Positions 53,456 to 61,702 of a DNA stretch of 64,000 bases are shown piece after piece (position 1 is the stretch's first letter; each line of letters begins with the position of its first letter). The notes below the pieces were generated by a model. The model made no database searches and was not told the origin of the DNA. It worked only from the letters and a program-made list of their open reading frames with translations. Origin of the DNA: Treponema sp. (GTDB lineage Bacteria > Spirochaetota > Spirochaetia > Treponematales > Treponemataceae); the NCBI GenBank assembly GCA_016286535.1, contig JAEESZ010000006.1:158266-222265 (forward strand), in the 5' to 3' direction. The translations under genes were made by a program, and so were the position numbers.

Positions 53456-54178
53456 ATGTACTACGATTACACTTATTTAATTTTTGTTTTACCAACTGTT
53501 ATTTTAAGTTTATGGGCCTCTGCCCTGGTAAAAAGCCGTTTTGCAAAGTACAACAAGGTACAGTGCAAAAGAAACATTACCGGAGCCCAGGCAGCCCAGT
53601 ACCTGCTCAGGGTAAACAACATTACAGACGTAAAAATTGCCAGAATCAGCGGTCACTTAACCGACAACTACAATCCTTCTACAAAAACTTTAAGCCTTAG
53701 TGACTCAACAATCAATTCAAGTTCAATTGCAGCCATTGGTGTTGCTGCCCACGAAACAGGCCACGCCATTCAGCACGCAAAGGGCTATAAACCGCTTGGC
53801 TTAAGAAGAACCTTAGTTCCGGCCGCAAATATTGGTTCCCGCTTTGGTCCCCTGCTGGTAATTCTTGGAATCTGTTTTGGAAGTGCTGCAGGCTCAACTG
53901 CAGATTACGGTCCCCTGGCTCAGCTTATAACCAACATTGGAATTATTCTTTTTAGTATTTCAGTTTTATTTTATTTAATCACCCTGCCGGTAGAATTCAA
54001 CGCTTCAAACAGGGCCTTAAAGATTCTTAAAAAGGCAAATGTTATGGACGAAGAAGAGCTTAAGGGCACAAAAAAAGTGCTTGGAGCAGCCGCAATGACT
54101 TACGTTGCTTCAGCACTTACTGCAATTGCATCTTTATTAAGACTGATAGTTCTTTCAAACAACAGGCGCAGACGCTAG
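53456..54178 (+). CDS. membrane zinc metallopeptidase, YugP family
   Basis: 240 residues. N-terminal membrane segment, then the zinc motif HETGHAIQHA in a short cytosolic or periplasmic domain, then two to three further helices (about 125-175, 205-230). YugP-type neutral zinc peptidases have unknown substrates. Shine-Dalgarno GGGAGG. Confidence 0.87.
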   Translation: MYYDYTYLIFVLPTVILSLWASALVKSRFAKYNKVQCKRNITGAQAAQYLLRVNNITDVKIARISGHLTDNYNPSTKTLSLSDSTINSSSIAAIGVAAHETGHAIQHAKGYKPLGLRRTLVPAANIGSRFGPLLVILGICFGSAAGSTADYGPLAQLITNIGIILFSISVLFYLITLPVEFNASNRALKILKKANVMDEEELKGTKKVLGAAAMTYVASALTAIASLLRLIVLSNNRRRR

Positions 54179-54182
54179 GAAA

Positions 54183-54295
54183 AATCTGAATGGCGCGGGG
54201 GTAAAAGCTCGCGCGGGGGTAAAAACTACCTCGCGCGCGAAAGCTCCTGCGCGCGGGGCATCATTCACTCTACAGCACAAATCTGAATGGCGCGG
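54183..54295. repeat. GC-rich repeats and duplicated end of the esterase gene
   Basis: AATCTGAATGGCGCGG occurs at 54183-54198 and again at 54280-54295, where it is the last coding part of the esterase gene. Between them are GCGCGGGGGTAAAA repeats (about 54193-54226) and alternating CG runs. No gene in the spacer. Confidence 0.65.
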
Positions 54296-56273
54296 CAGGC
54301 AGGCCCATACCTGAATAAAGGCAAACCGGGTTTGGACTGTCGGCCCAGAGATATCTTAACTCCAGTAATTTTCCGTCTACGGCCGGAAGGGGAACTTCCA
54401 CCTGGGTATCGGAAATCAGCTTACCGGCCATTTCTACAAGCAAGCTTTCTTGGCCCTTCTTATAAACAAAAGAAAAGCCCGGAATATAATCTGCAAGAGA
54501 GTCGTTAAAAGGGGTAAGGAAAGACTTTCCGCAGTCGAAAGTAACCAGTAAAGAAGTATCTGTCTTTTCAAAAGAAAGGGCCTTAGGGGCAGGCGGATAA
54601 TCCTGATTATAGGCAATTCTTAAAGCTTCAAGGGCACTTCTACATCCAACCGTATATTTTTTTTCGGGGTGTAAATCGTTCCATTCACCTGCATCAATTG
54701 TAACGGTAAGACCGGTTGCAGGAAGGCTTTCTGTAACCTTAGCCTGCACTTCCCTCATAGAGGCAAGGCCGCTTTCCAACATGGCTTCTTTTTCTGACCA
54801 GCCGTCGCTCCAGTTTGGAAGCTGCACAACAATAAAAGGCATATCTTTTTTTGCATAAGTAAACTTTTTGCGCCAGAGCTCAATCATAGAGCAAAGCATA
54901 TCCTTATACTGGTCATAACGTTCAACATCACTTTCGCCCTGGTACCACAAGGCCCCCTTAACAGCATAATTAAAACATGGAGAAAGCATTCCGTTATAAA
55001 GGGCTGTCGGAACCCATTCAAAGAATTTCTGTTCAGGAGCATCTTCAATTACAGTGCCGTAGGCCATCTTCCACATGCCGTCAAGAAGGATAAACTGAGA
55101 AAGAGGAGAAAAATCTTCTGATTTTATAGAAGCCTGAATTTCTACATTTCTAAAGGCTACCGGCGGAACTTTTATATCATCAGTAAAAAGACAATATGGC
55201 TTTTCAGTATAAAAGCGGATTTTTCCAGCCCGGGAGTTTTTCTGTACCCGAACAGTAATTGTGTTTTTTCCTTCTTTTAGCAGGCCTGCAGGAACCACAT
55301 AACGGCGTGGAGGATAAAGATAATAAGTTACGCCAATTTCTACCCCGTTTACATAAATGCGGTCAGCATCAACAATGGTTCCAAACCAGAGATTTGTTTT
55401 TTGAGAATTAAAATCTTCTGCCTGTTTTGCAGTAAGGGTGATTTCTTTTTTGAACCAGACAATTCCGGCCCCTTCAAAATCTTCAATTACGCCTGGAATT
55501 GGAACACTTACCCAGTTATTTTCTACTTCGCTGTAAGTAAGGCGTTCCCAGTGCTCTTTGATACCCTTGTCAGAAGCCCAGATTTTATCATTCCATTCCT
55601 TCTGAGCCTGATTTACTTCATCCATTTTTTTAGTAACTGCAGAAGGCTCTTCCCATTTTTCTTCTTCGTTTATAAGGTCCTTTTTTCCAAGAGAGATTAA
55701 AGCTTCTTTACTCATCCAGGAAGCAATTGGAGAGCCTCCCTGACTCGCATTAATAATTCCAACCGGAACCTTTAATTCCTGAGAAAGTTTTTTTGCAAAA
55801 AAATAGGCCGTACCGCTCATTTCTCCAAGAGCCTTGGGAGAGGCAGCCTTCCAGCATGGATTTTCCACCTCTTTCTGTTCCCCTTCAAAGTTCCATCTGA
55901 TTGGAACCGTACACATTCTTATAAAAGGATTTTCGGGTAAATCAAATTCTTCAGGGTAAGAATAAGCCATTCTGGACATAGGCAGCTGGGCATTAGACTG
56001 ACCGGAACTAACCCATACTTCGCCAACATAAACATCAGAAAAGAGGATTTTCTGATTCTGGCACTTAAGTTCCAGACTATAAGGCCCACCCGCAGCTGAA
56101 GTTTCAAATTCAATTTTCCACTGACCCTTTGAATCTGCCTGGGAGTTATATTCTTTTCCATCCCATTTTAAAGTGACGGGAGCGTCTGCGTCTGCAGCAC
56201 CGCAAATACAGTTCACAGTCTGCTGCTGTAAGACCATTCCGTCTGAATAAATTCCATATGTTTTAAACATCAA
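54270..56273 (-). CDS. sialate O-acetylesterase-family (acetyl xylan) esterase
   Basis: 667 residues. SGNH-type hydrolase: Ser block VGEVWVSSGQSNAQLP, later GALWYQGESDVERYDQY, and a His near the C-terminal catalytic part (DLHPEKKYTVG). A beta-galactosidase-like jelly-roll insert (about 235-370) is typical of the family. No signal peptide, so cytoplasmic. Next to a GH43 enzyme it most likely removes acetyl groups from imported xylo-oligosaccharides rather than from sialic acid (inference). 39 nt after the GH43 gene. Confidence 0.85.
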   Translation of the reverse strand: MMFKTYGIYSDGMVLQQQTVNCICGAADADAPVTLKWDGKEYNSQADSKGQWKIEFETSAAGGPYSLELKCQNQKILFSDVYVGEVWVSSGQSNAQLPMSRMAYSYPEEFDLPENPFIRMCTVPIRWNFEGEQKEVENPCWKAASPKALGEMSGTAYFFAKKLSQELKVPVGIINASQGGSPIASWMSKEALISLGKKDLINEEEKWEEPSAVTKKMDEVNQAQKEWNDKIWASDKGIKEHWERLTYSEVENNWVSVPIPGVIEDFEGAGIVWFKKEITLTAKQAEDFNSQKTNLWFGTIVDADRIYVNGVEIGVTYYLYPPRRYVVPAGLLKEGKNTITVRVQKNSRAGKIRFYTEKPYCLFTDDIKVPPVAFRNVEIQASIKSEDFSPLSQFILLDGMWKMAYGTVIEDAPEQKFFEWVPTALYNGMLSPCFNYAVKGALWYQGESDVERYDQYKDMLCSMIELWRKKFTYAKKDMPFIVVQLPNWSDGWSEKEAMLESGLASMREVQAKVTESLPATGLTVTIDAGEWNDLHPEKKYTVGCRSALEALRIAYNQDYPPAPKALSFEKTDTSLLVTFDCGKSFLTPFNDSLADYIPGFSFVYKKGQESLLVEMAGKLISDTQVEVPLPAVDGKLLELRYLWADSPNPVCLYSGMGLPAAPFRFVL

Positions 56274-56312
56274 ATAATCCTTTCAAGTTTTTTTGTTTTA
56301 TTCCCCGTAATT

Positions 56313-57926
56313 TTAATTAACCCAGAGTCTGGCAGTATTTTCGTAACGGAACCAGTCAAAATCTGCATAGAATTTGCCCTTAGAAGCTTCGTTTCCACAA
56401 ACCGCAAACATACCGATTACAGTTCCAACAAATCCTCCTGCCCTTTCTACGCTCAAGATGGAAGCATCTACATCATCACAGAACAAAGTAAGTTTGCGCT
56501 CATCCTGGCCGTATTCAAAATACAGCTTCTGTTTTTCGGCCACAACCCTGAACACACCCTTGTAGTGCTGATTCGAACCGCACAAAACATCTTCCTTTAA
56601 GATTTCTTCGCTTTCGCCAAAACTGCGAACCAGCTGTAAAGCAATCACCTTGCCTTTTTTAAGGGCCTGCAGACGGTAATTTGAAGTTTCATTCTGGAAG
56701 CAGACAAGACCGGCCGTATCGCCTTCTTCAATAAAATCAAAATCAAGGCCGCAGGAAGCTTCGTAGCTGAAGCCTGTCTGACGGCGCACAACCATATTTA
56801 CACCGGAACTTTCGCGCAGATTGTTTCCGCCAAAAACCCTTAAGGAACCGGAATTTTCGGTAAGGGAATAAACAGAAGAATCTAATTTGCGAAGGCCGAG
56901 CCAGTAAAGGCCAAGTTTATCTTCGTTAAAATCATCTAATGGAGGGAAAGAAACTGCATCAGAATCATCAGGAGAGCGGTTTACAACATAGCCGGTAAGA
57001 GAATAGGCATTTTCTACAAGACCTGTCTGAGGACTTGCAAGGGGCCAGCCGTCTTCCCAGATTACAGGAACCAGGAAGGTTTCGCGTCCCATATTACAAA
57101 AGCGCTCTTCTCCATCTCCGTAAGGACGGGAAGCAAGACAAACCATCCACCATCTCTTGTCGTTATCCTGGAACAAATCTGCGTGACCAACGTAAACAAC
57201 ACCGGCTTTTTTTCCAAGATGTCTGTGAGTTAAAATAGGGTTTGATTTTTTACCTTCCCATACGCCGTCAATTGTATCGCAGCGGGCAACACAAACTGCA
57301 TGATCAGGACCGGTACCGCCTTCTGCATGAAGAAGATAGTATTTTCCGTTGATTTTATAGATATGAGGACCTTCGGGCCATACGCAGTCCCTTAAGGCAC
57401 CCCGCCAGATTCCCTTTGATTCGCCAAGAAGGTCTCCGGTATTAATGTCTATTTTTTGAATCCAGATTTCCCAGTTTCCGTTGTATTTACAGCCTTCCGG
57501 AGCAGGTCTTGTACCCACATACCATACAGTGCCGTCATCATCAAAAAATAAGGATGGATCAATACCAACAGCCTTTGGAATAGGGATAGGATTTGACCAT
57601 GGACCTGCAGGATCTTTTGCGGTTACAAAAAAGTTTCCCAGCTTATCTACCTGGGTACAGATGCAGTAAAAAGTTCCGTTGTTATAGCGGATAGTTGGAG
57701 CAAAAAGACCACGGGAAACACCCTGACCGCTAAAATCAAGCTGTTCGTTACGGTCGATGATATTACCAATCTGCTCCCAGTGAACACAGTCAGTACTTTT
57801 AAATACTGGCAGACCCGGCATATAGCTGAATGATGAATTTACTAAATAAAAAGCACCTTCTGCGGCGCAAACTGAAGGATCAGGATAAAAACCTGGTAAA
57901 ATTGGATTAATAATTCTTGAACTCAT
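56313..57926 (-). CDS. GH43-family beta-xylosidase/arabinofuranosidase
   Basis: 537 residues. Five-blade propeller of GH43 at 1-320: PILPGFYPDPSVC holds the catalytic base Asp, GIDPSLFFDDDG the pKa Asp, and WPEGPHIYKINGKYYL the acid Glu. A C-terminal beta-sandwich domain (about 335-530) completes the xylosidase form. Cytoplasmic. First gene of the two-gene hemicellulose operon; its start is 6 nt after TACAAT, inside a palindrome. Confidence 0.9.
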   Translation of the reverse strand: MSSRIINPILPGFYPDPSVCAAEGAFYLVNSSFSYMPGLPVFKSTDCVHWEQIGNIIDRNEQLDFSGQGVSRGLFAPTIRYNNGTFYCICTQVDKLGNFFVTAKDPAGPWSNPIPIPKAVGIDPSLFFDDDGTVWYVGTRPAPEGCKYNGNWEIWIQKIDINTGDLLGESKGIWRGALRDCVWPEGPHIYKINGKYYLLHAEGGTGPDHAVCVARCDTIDGVWEGKKSNPILTHRHLGKKAGVVYVGHADLFQDNDKRWWMVCLASRPYGDGEERFCNMGRETFLVPVIWEDGWPLASPQTGLVENAYSLTGYVVNRSPDDSDAVSFPPLDDFNEDKLGLYWLGLRKLDSSVYSLTENSGSLRVFGGNNLRESSGVNMVVRRQTGFSYEASCGLDFDFIEEGDTAGLVCFQNETSNYRLQALKKGKVIALQLVRSFGESEEILKEDVLCGSNQHYKGVFRVVAEKQKLYFEYGQDERKLTLFCDDVDASILSVERAGGFVGTVIGMFAVCGNEASKGKFYADFDWFRYENTARLWVN

Positions 57927-57927
57927 A

Positions 57928-57947
57928 TTTACATTGTAATATGTAAA
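57928..57947. promoter_or_regulatory. candidate operator over the GH43 promoter
   Basis: Inverted repeat TTTACAT-TGTAAT-ATGTAAA; its centre includes the -10 box TACAAT (minus strand, 57938-57933). A second small palindrome GTAAAAATTTAC follows at 57949-57960. Suitable for a sugar-responsive repressor. Confidence 0.5.
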
Positions 57948-58006
57948 GGTAAAAATTTACATAAGGAATTTTACCCTATTTTTTTTCTTTTTTTTATGAA
58001 TTACTC

Positions 58007-58035
58007 TTGACTAGAATTAGAAAAACCTATATATT
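58007..58035 (+). promoter_or_regulatory. promoter of the tRNA-Ser/Ser/Arg cluster
   Basis: TTGACT (58007-58012), 17-bp spacer, TATATT (58030-58035), 13 nt before the first tRNA. Confidence 0.75.
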
Positions 58036-58048
58036 AAGAACACTTATT

Positions 58049-58134
58049 GGAGCGATACCAAAGCGGTCGTACTGGGGCGGTCTTGAAAACCGTTGATCTT
58101 CACGGGTCCGGGGGTTCGAATCCCTCTCGCTCCG
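58049..58134 (+). tRNA. tRNA-Ser (TGA)
   Basis: 86 nt with a long variable arm. Acceptor GGAGCGA/TCGCTCC, anticodon stem GCGGT/ACCGT with loop CTTGAAA (TGA), T loop TTCGAAT. No CCA encoded. Confidence 0.95.
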
Positions 58135-58142
58135 ATTCTACT

Positions 58143-58227
58143 GGAGGTGTGGTAGAGCGGTAATACAACGGATTGCTAATCCGTCGGTTCCGAAAGGGCC
58201 GGGCAGGTTCAACTCCTGTCGCCTCCG
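58143..58227 (+). tRNA. tRNA-Ser (GCT)
   Basis: 85 nt, long variable arm. Acceptor GGAGGTG/CGCCTCC, anticodon stem ACGGA/TCCGT with loop TTGCTAA (GCT). It lies 8 nt after the first tRNA-Ser. Confidence 0.95.
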
Positions 58228-58267
58228 TGAACCATCCCCCGCACATCACAGTAAGTTTTTTTTATCT

Positions 58268-58342
58268 GAGATTGTAGCTCAGCTGGATTAGAGCACCACC
58301 CTGCGGAGGTGGGGGTCGCACGTTCGAATCGTGTCAGTCTCA
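58268..58342 (+). tRNA. tRNA-Arg (GCG)
   Basis: 75 nt. Acceptor GAGATTG/CAGTCTC, D stem GCTC/GAGC, anticodon stem CCACC/GGTGG with loop CTGCGGA, so anticodon GCG rather than the common ACG. T arm GCACG TTCGAAT CGTGT. Its 3' end is the likely attachment site of the element that follows. Confidence 0.92.
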
Positions 58343-58350
58343 ACTTTAAT

Positions 58351-58376
58351 AGCTCATCGTAGGATGAGCTTTTTTT
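58351..58376 (+). terminator. terminator of the tRNA cluster
   Basis: Stem agctcatc / gatgagct with loop gtag, followed by seven T. Confidence 0.92.
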
Positions 58377-58452
58377 GTGCCTAAATCCTGTTATTACTAG
58401 CATTTAGGCGATTTTGTATAACAATTTTATCTTCCCTACCTTTCTGGAACGG

Positions 58453-58520
58453 GCGATAGAATCTCCACAAAAGGTGTGGATTTCAGTAATGATTTCAGTA
58501 AAAGTTTCAGAAATCATTTC
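58453..58520. repeat. inverted and direct repeats upstream of the recombinase
   Basis: tccac-aaaaggt-gtgga near 58453-58469, followed by four copies of TTTCAG with variable spacing up to about 58520 (two of them as ATTTCAGTAA, two as TTTCAGAAA). Such arrays next to an integrase can be arm-type or operator sites; function is inferred from place only. Confidence 0.45.
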
Positions 58521-58573
58521 AGAAAGACACAAAGCCTCTTGTGGTCAAACTTCAGTTATTCTGAGGAGGTTTT

Positions 58574-59944
58574 ATGCGTCAGTTCTATCTCTACAAGAAC
58601 AGTTCCGGCTATTACAATGCGGTTTTCGTTGACCCAATCAGCGGAAAGAAAGGCACAGACAAAAGCACTCACACCAAAGACAAAATCCAGGCAACAATCA
58701 TTGCGCAAAAATGGATTGAGTCAGGAGCTCCACAAACCAGAAGTAATTCAAGAAACTTCTCGGCCACAAGCACAGATAATCCGCTAAATCTAAAAGACAT
58801 TTGTGAAAGGCTTTCCCAGGAAGAAGCTCAGACTTTAATCAATATGCTGTACCAGAAGTACAGCCTCTCTACTCCTCAGCAAATCATAATCCCACAAACA
58901 CAAGAAACTCCGGCTCCTGCAGTAATCAAAAAGCCTGTAAAAGTTGCAGCTGTAAAACCTCAAACAAAAGGCATCCCTCTTTCAGAATATATGCTCAACT
59001 TCTGGGACTACGACAAATCAGAATTCATTCAGCGTTATCTTGCACACGGCCACAACATGACAAGACGCCACACAGACAATATGCTCAGCCTTGTACGAAA
59101 TTACTGGCAGCCTTACTTCGGAAACGAAATCACTTTGGAAGAACTGGACCGCACAGCTTTAGACGATTTCTTTTTCTATCTGCATACAGAAAAAGGCTTG
59201 AAAGGTGGAACTGTTAATAAGGCTATAAATTGCGGCAGTAGAGTTTACCGCTATCTTTACGAGAATAAAAAAATCGCAGTCAATCCAATGGCAGGCATAG
59301 AACGCTTTAATCCGGACGAACTTGAACGAGGCATTCCAACAGAAAGCGAAGTAAAACAATTACTCCAAATCGAATGGAGCAACGAAGTCTATAAGCTGGC
59401 ATTTAAGCTTGGTGCATTCTGTGGCTTGAGAGCCGGAGAAATAAGCGGACTGCGTGTCTGCGATTTGGATCTGGAGGCAGACATAATTCATGTACGCCAC
59501 AGCTGGAACGATACAGACGGCTTAAAGTGTCCTAAGAATGCAGACATCAGAGACCTGCCAATCGACCATCAGACATTAACTCAGATTTATGTAATGGCAA
59601 AACAAAATCCTTTGTTCAGCGATTTAAGCTATGTATTCTTCTCACCTGTAAAACCGGAACAGCCTTACTGGCCGTCATACTATGTGGACGGGCTTTACGA
59701 AGCTTTAGAGAAAATCGGTGTAAGCGAGGAACAGCGCAAAGAAAGAAACATCGTATTCCACAGCCTCAGACATTTCTGTGCAACAATCTTAAGCCAGAGA
59801 GCAGACCTCAAAACAGTCCAGGCAGTTATGGGCCACAAGACAGAAGCAATGTCAAAGCATTATTCAGATCACGAGACACAAGAGAAGCTTCAGAATATGC
59901 GAAACATTATGCAGGTAACCTGGGACAATATTTTGAGCGCATAA
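58574..59944 (+). CDS. tyrosine recombinase/integrase
   Basis: 456 residues. N-terminal ~55 residues form an AP2/arm-binding-like strand-rich module (FYLYKNSSGYYNAVFVDP). A Pro-rich linker leads to a SAM-like core-binding domain (about 130-235). The catalytic domain holds Arg in GLRAGEISGL, HSLRH (HxxR), MGHKT and the nucleophile Tyr in KHYSDH. All catalytic residues are kept. Shine-Dalgarno GAGGAGG 7 nt upstream. It probably integrates the element at the adjacent tRNA-Arg. Confidence 0.93.
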   Translation: MRQFYLYKNSSGYYNAVFVDPISGKKGTDKSTHTKDKIQATIIAQKWIESGAPQTRSNSRNFSATSTDNPLNLKDICERLSQEEAQTLINMLYQKYSLSTPQQIIIPQTQETPAPAVIKKPVKVAAVKPQTKGIPLSEYMLNFWDYDKSEFIQRYLAHGHNMTRRHTDNMLSLVRNYWQPYFGNEITLEELDRTALDDFFFYLHTEKGLKGGTVNKAINCGSRVYRYLYENKKIAVNPMAGIERFNPDELERGIPTESEVKQLLQIEWSNEVYKLAFKLGAFCGLRAGEISGLRVCDLDLEADIIHVRHSWNDTDGLKCPKNADIRDLPIDHQTLTQIYVMAKQNPLFSDLSYVFFSPVKPEQPYWPSYYVDGLYEALEKIGVSEEQRKERNIVFHSLRHFCATILSQRADLKTVQAVMGHKTEAMSKHYSDHETQEKLQNMRNIMQVTWDNILSA

Positions 59945-60352
59945 ATAAAAAGGTATCGGTTAGAGCCGTTCGCTCCAACCGTACTTCGTACCGTTTCCGC
60001 TCACTACATTTCTTGTTCATTAGGAAGCGTGCGTCGGTGAAGAAAGGTAGCAAACAGAGTGTTCACTCATTCAGCTTCACTTCGTTGCGCTTCATTCGTT
60101 CACACACTGTTTGCATTTACTAGCGGGCTCGCAAGGTGGCCTTTGTGTAAGCTCGCAAGAGAGCAATGAAAGCACAGTCAGCCCAGTCGCTACGTGCATC
60201 TGCTTCGCAGTAGCACTACGCTTTGTGGTCTGCCTGTTTCCGCAGGTGGGCCCATCTTTGCAGTAAGCACTCTGGTTGTAAAAGCCGCCAAGTGCCGTTT
60301 CGCGCAGAATATGCATCGTTCATAAAATAAGTGCCGTCCGCGTAGGTCGCAA

Positions 60353-60516
60353 CTTAAAACGGTGGGCACGCAAAAGGTTTTCCCCCTTCCCCCCTGCCGC
60401 GGGGCACCCCCCCAACACCCCCTTTCCAAAAATTAAGGAATGCTATTGAACCGCTCTCGGGGGGCATTAGGGGGAAAAACTTTTGCTCAACATTGCAGTT
60501 GTCCCACCGTTTTAAG
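60353..60516. repeat. large imperfect inverted repeat with G-quadruplex-type tract
   Basis: Arms: CTTAAAACGGTGGG (60353-60366) with its perfect complement at 60503-60516. Further in, 17 bp at 60370-60386 pair with 60470-60486 with one mismatch, and C6 (60389-60394) pairs with G6 (60459-60464). C runs at 60382, 60389, 60407 and 60418 give four G runs on the minus strand. A motif like its inner right arm (gggggcattagggggaaa) recurs in shortened form at 61614-61629. Confidence 0.65.
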
Positions 60517-61016
60517 ATGCTCACATCATCGGTAAAAGGCGGCTTTTCGGGAACTTCTTTTGTATGGGAAAAATATTGCTTCAGTCGCACAGGCACCGCT
60601 AGTGCCTGCGCTCCATCAGCAAGGCGGCAACGTCCGTGTTGCCGCCCTTTACACAGCTACATTTATTTTCCGCTCAGGACACGCTCCTACAAATGTCGCT
60701 CTGGTCGCGCGTCCGTGCGCTCCCGCCGCTCAGCGTGCCGATGAATCTTCTAGCTCCAGAAGCAGACTTGCCAAAAGTTATGGCCGCTTCGCGCCCTTGG
60801 GTTTGAAGCAAGACTGCTTCTTCCGAGTTCCTTTTTTCAAAACAAAATCTCTCTTCCAGGTCCGCCTGCGGCGGACAATGTGATGATCTCCCTCCTGGAA
60901 GTTTCATCTTCCGTACTCCGCTCAGACAGCTTTCAAAAGTTTGCGCCTGCTACGCAGACGCTTGAGTTTGAAAAGCAGTCTTCGCTCCGCGTCTACCGAA
61001 TTTCAGAAAACCGTTG

Positions 61017-61022
61017 TATAAT
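61017..61022 (+). promoter_or_regulatory. -10 box of the 78-residue gene
   Basis: TATAAT, 6 nt before the ATG at 61029; no Shine-Dalgarno, and no good -35 match at 16-18 bp. Confidence 0.45.
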
Positions 61023-61028
61023 AAAATC

Positions 61029-61265
61029 ATGAGTGATGAATACGAAGAAGGTATCAACGAATACAAGAACGGCCACGATTTTTACAAGAACTCAAAAACC
61101 GATAAGATCTGGTCTGTTGAAACTCCTGGACAAGAAGGCCCATATCTTTTCAGCTTCGACCAGGAAACAATCTACAACTTCTGGACAGATTACCCTGATA
61201 AGCTGACTCCTGAACAAATCGAGATTTTCAAAAAAGAAAATCCGGTCATGGCCGCATTAAAATAA
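61029..61265 (+). CDS. small acidic orphan protein (DUF7675-like)
   Basis: 78 residues, no signal peptide. Sequence runs TDKIWSVETPGQEGPYLFSF, then YNFWTDYPDKLTPEQIEIF and KENPVMAALK. The pattern of an aromatic-rich strand followed by DYP..LT.EQ..IF.KENP recalls small bacterial proteins of the DUF7675 type; tentative. The ATG at 61029 lies 6 nt after TATAAT, and the frame above it is only five codons long. It has its own terminator (61330-61360), so it is a single-gene unit. Confidence 0.7.
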   Translation: MSDEYEEGINEYKNGHDFYKNSKTDKIWSVETPGQEGPYLFSFDQETIYNFWTDYPDKLTPEQIEIFKKENPVMAALK

Positions 61266-61329
61266 AAACTCGCGGGGGGAGCGCGCGCAGCGGTCTAAAA
61301 AGTTTCATTTTCTGACTTTAAATCAAAGC

Positions 61330-61360
61330 AACGCATATACTCTTTTATGCGTTTTTTTTC
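61330..61360 (+). terminator. terminator of the 78-residue gene
   Basis: Stem aacgcata / tatgcgtt with an 8-nt loop, then a T run. Confidence 0.8.
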
Positions 61361-61408
61361 ATTTACTCTTATATTACATATAAAAATAATTTTAATTTCT
61401 TAGGAACA

Positions 61409-61629
61409 AGCGTTGCTAAAGAAAAATTTAAAAGATATGCAATTCAAACACATTCAGAAATAAACAGATATAATTCAAACTTAATCAAATCTAGCAACGC
61501 TTTCGCAACGGATAGACTTTTTATACGTTGCAAACAACGCATATCTTTTCTTCTTGCCGCAAAGCTACGCTTCTTCTTTTTCTTCCTGCAACGCTTAGAA
61601 GCGTAGCGCTATTGGGGGCAAGGGGGAAA
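61409..61629. repeat. inverted repeats in the 61266-61702 spacer
   Basis: AGCGTTGCTA (61409-61418) with TAGCAACGCT (61492-61501), and GCTACGCTTCT (61564-61574) with AGAAGCGTAGC (61600-61610). They are followed by a G-rich stretch like that of the large palindrome at 60353-60516. No gene is seen in this spacer. Confidence 0.6.
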
Positions 61630-61640
61630 TACAAAACGAA

Positions 61641-61668
61641 TTAAAAAATATAATTTATGTGGTATAAT
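61641..61668 (+). promoter_or_regulatory. promoter of the 61703 gene
   Basis: TTAAAA (61641-61646), 16-bp spacer, TATAAT (61663-61668); leader of about 28 nt. Confidence 0.5.
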
Positions 61669-61702
61669 ATATTAAATCTTCAGCGTATATATGTGATTAA
61701 AA

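Larger units (their letters stand above)
59945..61028. other. 1.1-kb structured GC-rich region without a convincing gene
   Basis: Open frames occur on both strands but overlap each other, lack Shine-Dalgarno sites and look like low-complexity shadow translations. What is present is structure: small hairpins at about 59957-59980, a 164-nt imperfect palindrome at 60353-60516 and a four-run G-tract set on the minus strand at 60382-60422. The tract may hold an origin, a transfer site or a non-coding RNA (inference). Confidence 0.6.

Noticed and set aside
58209..58403. Minus-strand open frame across tRNA-Ser and tRNA-Arg
   Set aside because: Its sequence is the antisense of tRNA genes, a common false gene call, and it has no Shine-Dalgarno site.
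60092..60907. Several overlapping open frames of 74-107 codons on both strands
   Set aside because: They overlap one another, follow repeats and GC runs, and none has a ribosome binding site or a protein-like composition.
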